Source: Planctomycetaceae bacterium | GTDB taxonomy: Bacteria; Planctomycetota; Planctomycetia; Pirellulales; UBA1268 | Direction of reading: 5' to 3' | Length of the DNA: 8,100 nucleotides | Assembly (NCBI GenBank): GCA_002862165.1 | Contig: PKCL01000358.1 | Coordinates: forward strand, 1 to 8,100 | Shown: in pieces, positions 5,884 through 8,100 of the stretch | Layout of the letters: each line of letters begins with the position of its first letter | How positions within the stretch are numbered: the first letter of the stretch is position 1 | Program-made: the position numbers and the translations under genes | The notes under the pieces: model-generated | Database searches by the model: none | What the model was told of the DNA's origin: nothing | What the model saw: only the letters and a program-made list of their open reading frames with translations

Positions 5884-6352
5884 GAATCTGAGTGGGCCTG
5901 TAAGCCGGGTTTTGTCCTTTTGAGAAACCTTCTCAAAAGCGGCAATCATTTCTCTACGGCGACAGTTACCTGGCACCTCTAGCAGCCCACCCGAAGAGAA
6001 ACCGAGGCGGATCGCCCCCAGCCACTGTTTCCAGCGGACTCTCTTCTGTTCGGCCTTGCTCTCGATGGGGTTTACCAAGCCAAGCCAGTTGCCTGGCCTG
6101 CTGGTGAGCTCTTACCTCACCTTTTCACCCTTACCAGCAGACAGGAGTCTGCTGGCGGTTTGTTTTCTGCGGCACTTTCCCGAGCCTCGCGGCTGGTGGG
6201 CGTTACCCACCATCGTATCCTGCAGAGCCCGGACTTTCCTCCCGCCAGATATAGTTTTGGCATAAAAAATGCAGTTCATCGCGAGCGAGGAATATGCATT
6301 TTGAATATCCAAAATCCAATCTAGCCAGCGATTGCCTGGCCCACTCAAATTC
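5884..6352 (-). ncRNA. rnpB: RNase P RNA, bacterial type A
   Basis: Catalytic RNA that removes 5' leaders from tRNA precursors. Reading the minus strand, the universal 5' block GAGGAAAGTCCGGGCTC is at 6241-6225 and the 3' block ACAAAACCCGGCTTACA at about 5915-5899; together they form helix P4. The ends are set by P1, where 6338-6352 pairs with 5884-5898 over 15 positions, one of them G-U. One base later P2 pairs 6330-6336 with 5941-5947 perfectly. P3 is an extended arm: 6319-6325 with 6244-6250, 6309-6314 with 6255-6260, and 6295-6302 with 6266-6273. Other landmarks are ACAAACCGCC, the P12 hairpin CCAGCAGAC...GTCTGCTGG, GGTAAGGGTGAAA, AGAGCAAGGCC, and a P18 hairpin capped by the GNRA loop GTAA. 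A 10-pair hairpin (5917-5939) sits between P2 and P4, where P19 occurs in RNAs that have it. About 469 bases, on the long side because of P3. A possible -10 (TATTTA, 6362-6357) lies four bases upstream without a good -35. Confidence 0.97.
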
Positions 6353-6545
6353 AAGTTAAATAGTCGCACGGGCTGCAGTGAAGAGCAAGCGGTATTTGTT
6401 CCTGTGGGGCGCTGATGATGAATCACGGCAAATCCTGCAAGGATTTATGCAAAATCGGAGTAGATCAAAGACGAGACAGTTTTTCACATCGTATAGTTAT
6501 GTAGTCTGGATATGATGAATTAAGAGTGTGTTGCGATCATGATGT

Positions 6546-6550
6546 CGGAG
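6546..6550 (+). promoter_or_regulatory. Probable Shine-Dalgarno of the FHA gene
   Basis: CGGAG lies ten bases before ATG 6561. A TTG codon directly precedes that ATG (6558) and is a less likely start. The 208-base gap 6353-6560 must hold both the rnpB promoter and, on the opposite strand, that of the FHA gene; no consensus pair stands out for the latter. Confidence 0.5.
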
Positions 6551-6560
6551 AGTTCTGTTG

Positions 6561-6947
6561 ATGTTTGGTGAATTACAACCCGTTGGCGGTGGAGACTCAA
6601 TACCTCTACTGAAAAAGACTCTCGTTGTTGGTCGACGTGAGTCTGCTGATGTTGTGTTGAGATTTTCAACAATCTCGGGAAGCCATTGTGAACTCGTTGT
6701 TGAGGAAGGACTCTGGATTGTACGGGACCTCAACAGCAGTAACGGGACAAAAGTAAATGGTGTTCGCGTGAGTGAGCAACACATCAAACCAGGCGATACG
6801 CTCTCTTTTGCTAAATATGCGTTCGAAGTTTTCTATGATCCTGCTGAACTAGGAGCAACCGACGACGCAAAGAGTAAACTTGCCGAAACAGATGTTTTCA
6901 GCCGCAGCCTTCTGCAGGCTTCTGGGTTGGAGCCTCGCCGTAAATAG
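6561..6947 (+). CDS. FHA-domain protein
   Basis: A 128-residue protein consisting of one forkhead-associated domain plus a short charged tail. FHA domains bind phosphothreonine peptides and usually act downstream of Ser/Thr kinases. The hallmark residues are present: G24-R25 in VVGRRESADVVL, S39-x2-H42 in ISGSHCEL, N61-G62 in DLNSSNGT and N66-G67 in VNGVRV. The fold ends at about residue 92 (FEVFYDP). The tail (93-128) is polar and ends in EPRRK; no membrane segment or second domain is seen. Translation from the TTG at 6558 would add one residue. rsgA follows 86 bases downstream in the same direction and may be cotranscribed. I infer, without proof, that it links kinase signalling to ribosome assembly or the cell surface; no kinase is in the window. 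Confidence 0.93.
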   Translation: MFGELQPVGGGDSIPLLKKTLVVGRRESADVVLRFSTISGSHCELVVEEGLWIVRDLNSSNGTKVNGVRVSEQHIKPGDTLSFAKYAFEVFYDPAELGATDDAKSKLAETDVFSRSLLQASGLEPRRK

Positions 6948-7033
6948 TAAATTTTACGACTGAAACCACGTAAGAGTTGTCGCGGTGATGGCTGGAGTAT
7001 GAACAGGTGTGTCAAGGTGTGTATGCTTACGGC

Positions 7034-8100
7034 ATGAAGAATTCTCGGATATCTCGAGTCGCTTTTCGTAAAAACCGTCATGCGCGTCGACGACAGACGG
7101 ATGTTACCCGACAGTTTGCTAATGAGGGTGACGTGAGCGAGAACCTTGCTTCAACAGAAAGGCTCTCTGGCAAAGGAGAACTTACTCGGAAACGAACGGT
7201 CAAATTAGTTTCCGCTGAAGATTGTTCGAATGTCGCTGGTCATATGACTGACACCTGGCGGGGACAGGTGCTCCATGCTCATGGCTTGGATAGTTTTGTG
7301 CAAAATGATTCTGGTGAGGTTACTCGCTGTGCGATTCGACAGGTCCTCCATGATGTTGCGACAGATCAACGCCATCCAGTATCGGCCGGTGATTGGGTCC
7401 AGGTGCAGGGGCGAGGCAAAGAGGCTGCCATTTGTTTTATCGAACCTCGCCGAAGTGCTTTGAGCCGATCAAGCCGTGGTCGCAGACATACACTTGTTGC
7501 GAATGTGGATCAGTTGTTCATCGTCGGAAGTGCGGCACAGCCAGAGTTGAAACCCGGTCTGATTGATCGAATGCTTGTAGCTGCGGAGTCGGCAGGTATT
7601 CGTCCTGTTATCTGTATCAATAAAGTTGATCTTATTGATCCCGCGGAGCTTCTGCCGCTCGCTGGCGTGTATGCTCGCATGGGATATCCCGTCATTCTCT
7701 GTTCGTCTGTTACGGGGTATGGTCTTTCTCGTTTAAAAATCGAGTTGGATGGTCAGGTCACTGCCGTCGTTGGGCAAAGTGGTGTTGGGAAGTCATCCCT
7801 ATTGAATCGGCTTGAGCCAACGCTTGAGTTGCCGGTTTCTGGTGTAAGTCGCGATAACGATAAGGGGCGGCATACAACAACCACAGCACGATTACTTCCG
7901 CACTCGTATAACGGGACCTTTGTTGATACTCCCGGTGTCCGACAGTTTCAGCTTTGGGAAACCGTTCCTGCTGAAGTCCCTGCAGCATTTCGTGATTTGC
8001 GACCACTTGCCAATCACTGCCGATATCCTGACTGCAGCCATTCCCACGAATCAGGGTGCGCGGTTAAAGACGCGGTTGCCGATGGTCTACTCGATACTCG
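7034..8100 (+). CDS. rsgA: Ribosome small subunit-dependent GTPase A (RsgA/YjeQ), 3' end beyond window
   Basis: A GTPase that binds the decoding centre of the immature 30S subunit and releases maturation factors during late assembly. 355 codons are visible and open to the edge, so the C-terminus is missing. The order of motifs shows the circular permutation typical of the family: a basic N-terminus (RVAFRKNRHARRR), an OB-fold (about 73-140), then G4 NKVD (196-199), G1 GQSGVGKSS (247-255), G2 HTTTT (280-284) and G3 DTPGVRQF (298-305). The zinc-binding site follows as C329-x4-C334-x-H336-x5-C342, with spacing identical to the E. coli protein as I recall it. The start is chosen because MKNSRISRVAFRKNRHARRR is a typical N-terminus. 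Its Shine-Dalgarno is weak: AAGGTG (7014-7019) is 14 bases away. GTG 7007, with GGAG at 6994-6997, would add nine residues and is the alternative. The N-terminal linker (about 20-60) is longer than in E. coli. Confidence 0.96.
   Translation, partial: MKNSRISRVAFRKNRHARRRQTDVTRQFANEGDVSENLASTERLSGKGELTRKRTVKLVSAEDCSNVAGHMTDTWRGQVLHAHGLDSFVQNDSGEVTRCAIRQVLHDVATDQRHPVSAGDWVQVQGRGKEAAICFIEPRRSALSRSSRGRRHTLVANVDQLFIVGSAAQPELKPGLIDRMLVAAESAGIRPVICINKVDLIDPAELLPLAGVYARMGYPVILCSSVTGYGLSRLKIELDGQVTAVVGQSGVGKSSLLNRLEPTLELPVSGVSRDNDKGRHTTTTARLLPHSYNGTFVDTPGVRQFQLWETVPAEVPAAFRDLRPLANHCRYPDCSHSHESGCAVKDAVADGLLDT

Noticed and set aside
5794..6426. Several open frames on both strands between the RHH gene and the FHA gene
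   Set aside because: They lie over rnpB, whose conserved blocks and helices explain the sequence fully.
7023..7037. Four-codon frame (MLTA) overlapping the rsgA start as ATGA
   Set aside because: Far too short to support; probably chance overlap.

Overview
The window comes from a bacterial chromosome, most likely a planctomycete of the Pirellulaceae type. This is an inference. It rests on an animal-like class 1/2 aldehyde dehydrogenase, a YdeP/FdhF-like molybdenum oxidoreductase, a ribbon-helix-helix (RHH) protein of a kind I associate with that group, and a small FHA protein placed directly before rsgA. No rRNA or phylogenetic marker is present to settle the point. There is no sign of a phage, insertion sequence, CRISPR array or tRNA.

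Left part (1-3969): two genes in the same direction form a probable redox operon. The first is a 487-aa NAD(P)+-dependent aldehyde dehydrogenase with a strong Shine-Dalgarno. It is followed after about 45 bases by a 766-aa molybdopterin (bis-MGD) oxidoreductase of the formate dehydrogenase-like alpha-subunit family. A plausible joint role is oxidation of an aldehyde and of its product or a related small compound. No electron-transfer subunit is encoded here, so this remains inference.

Middle (3970-5401): about 1.4 kb without a credible protein gene. It is not featureless. An imperfect inverted repeat lies just after the oxidoreductase gene (4031-4119). A 13-base motif occurs twice at a 17-base period (5013-5042). 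A cluster of good stem-loops (5043-5374) runs almost up to the next gene. This cluster is the best candidate in the window for something undescribed: either a structured small RNA or a long structured leader.

Right part (5402-8100): a 145-aa protein with a C-terminal ribbon-helix-helix domain is convergent with rnpB, the RNA of RNase P. rnpB lies on the minus strand and was missed by protein-based reading. I could pair its P1, P2, P3, P18 and a P19-position hairpin by hand, which fixes both ends at about 5884 and 6352. Divergent from rnpB are a 128-aa FHA-domain (phosphothreonine-binding) protein and rsgA, the circularly permuted GTPase of 30S ribosome maturation. rsgA runs off the right edge and is therefore incomplete. 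rnpB, FHA and rsgA make a small RNA-processing and ribosome-assembly neighbourhood.
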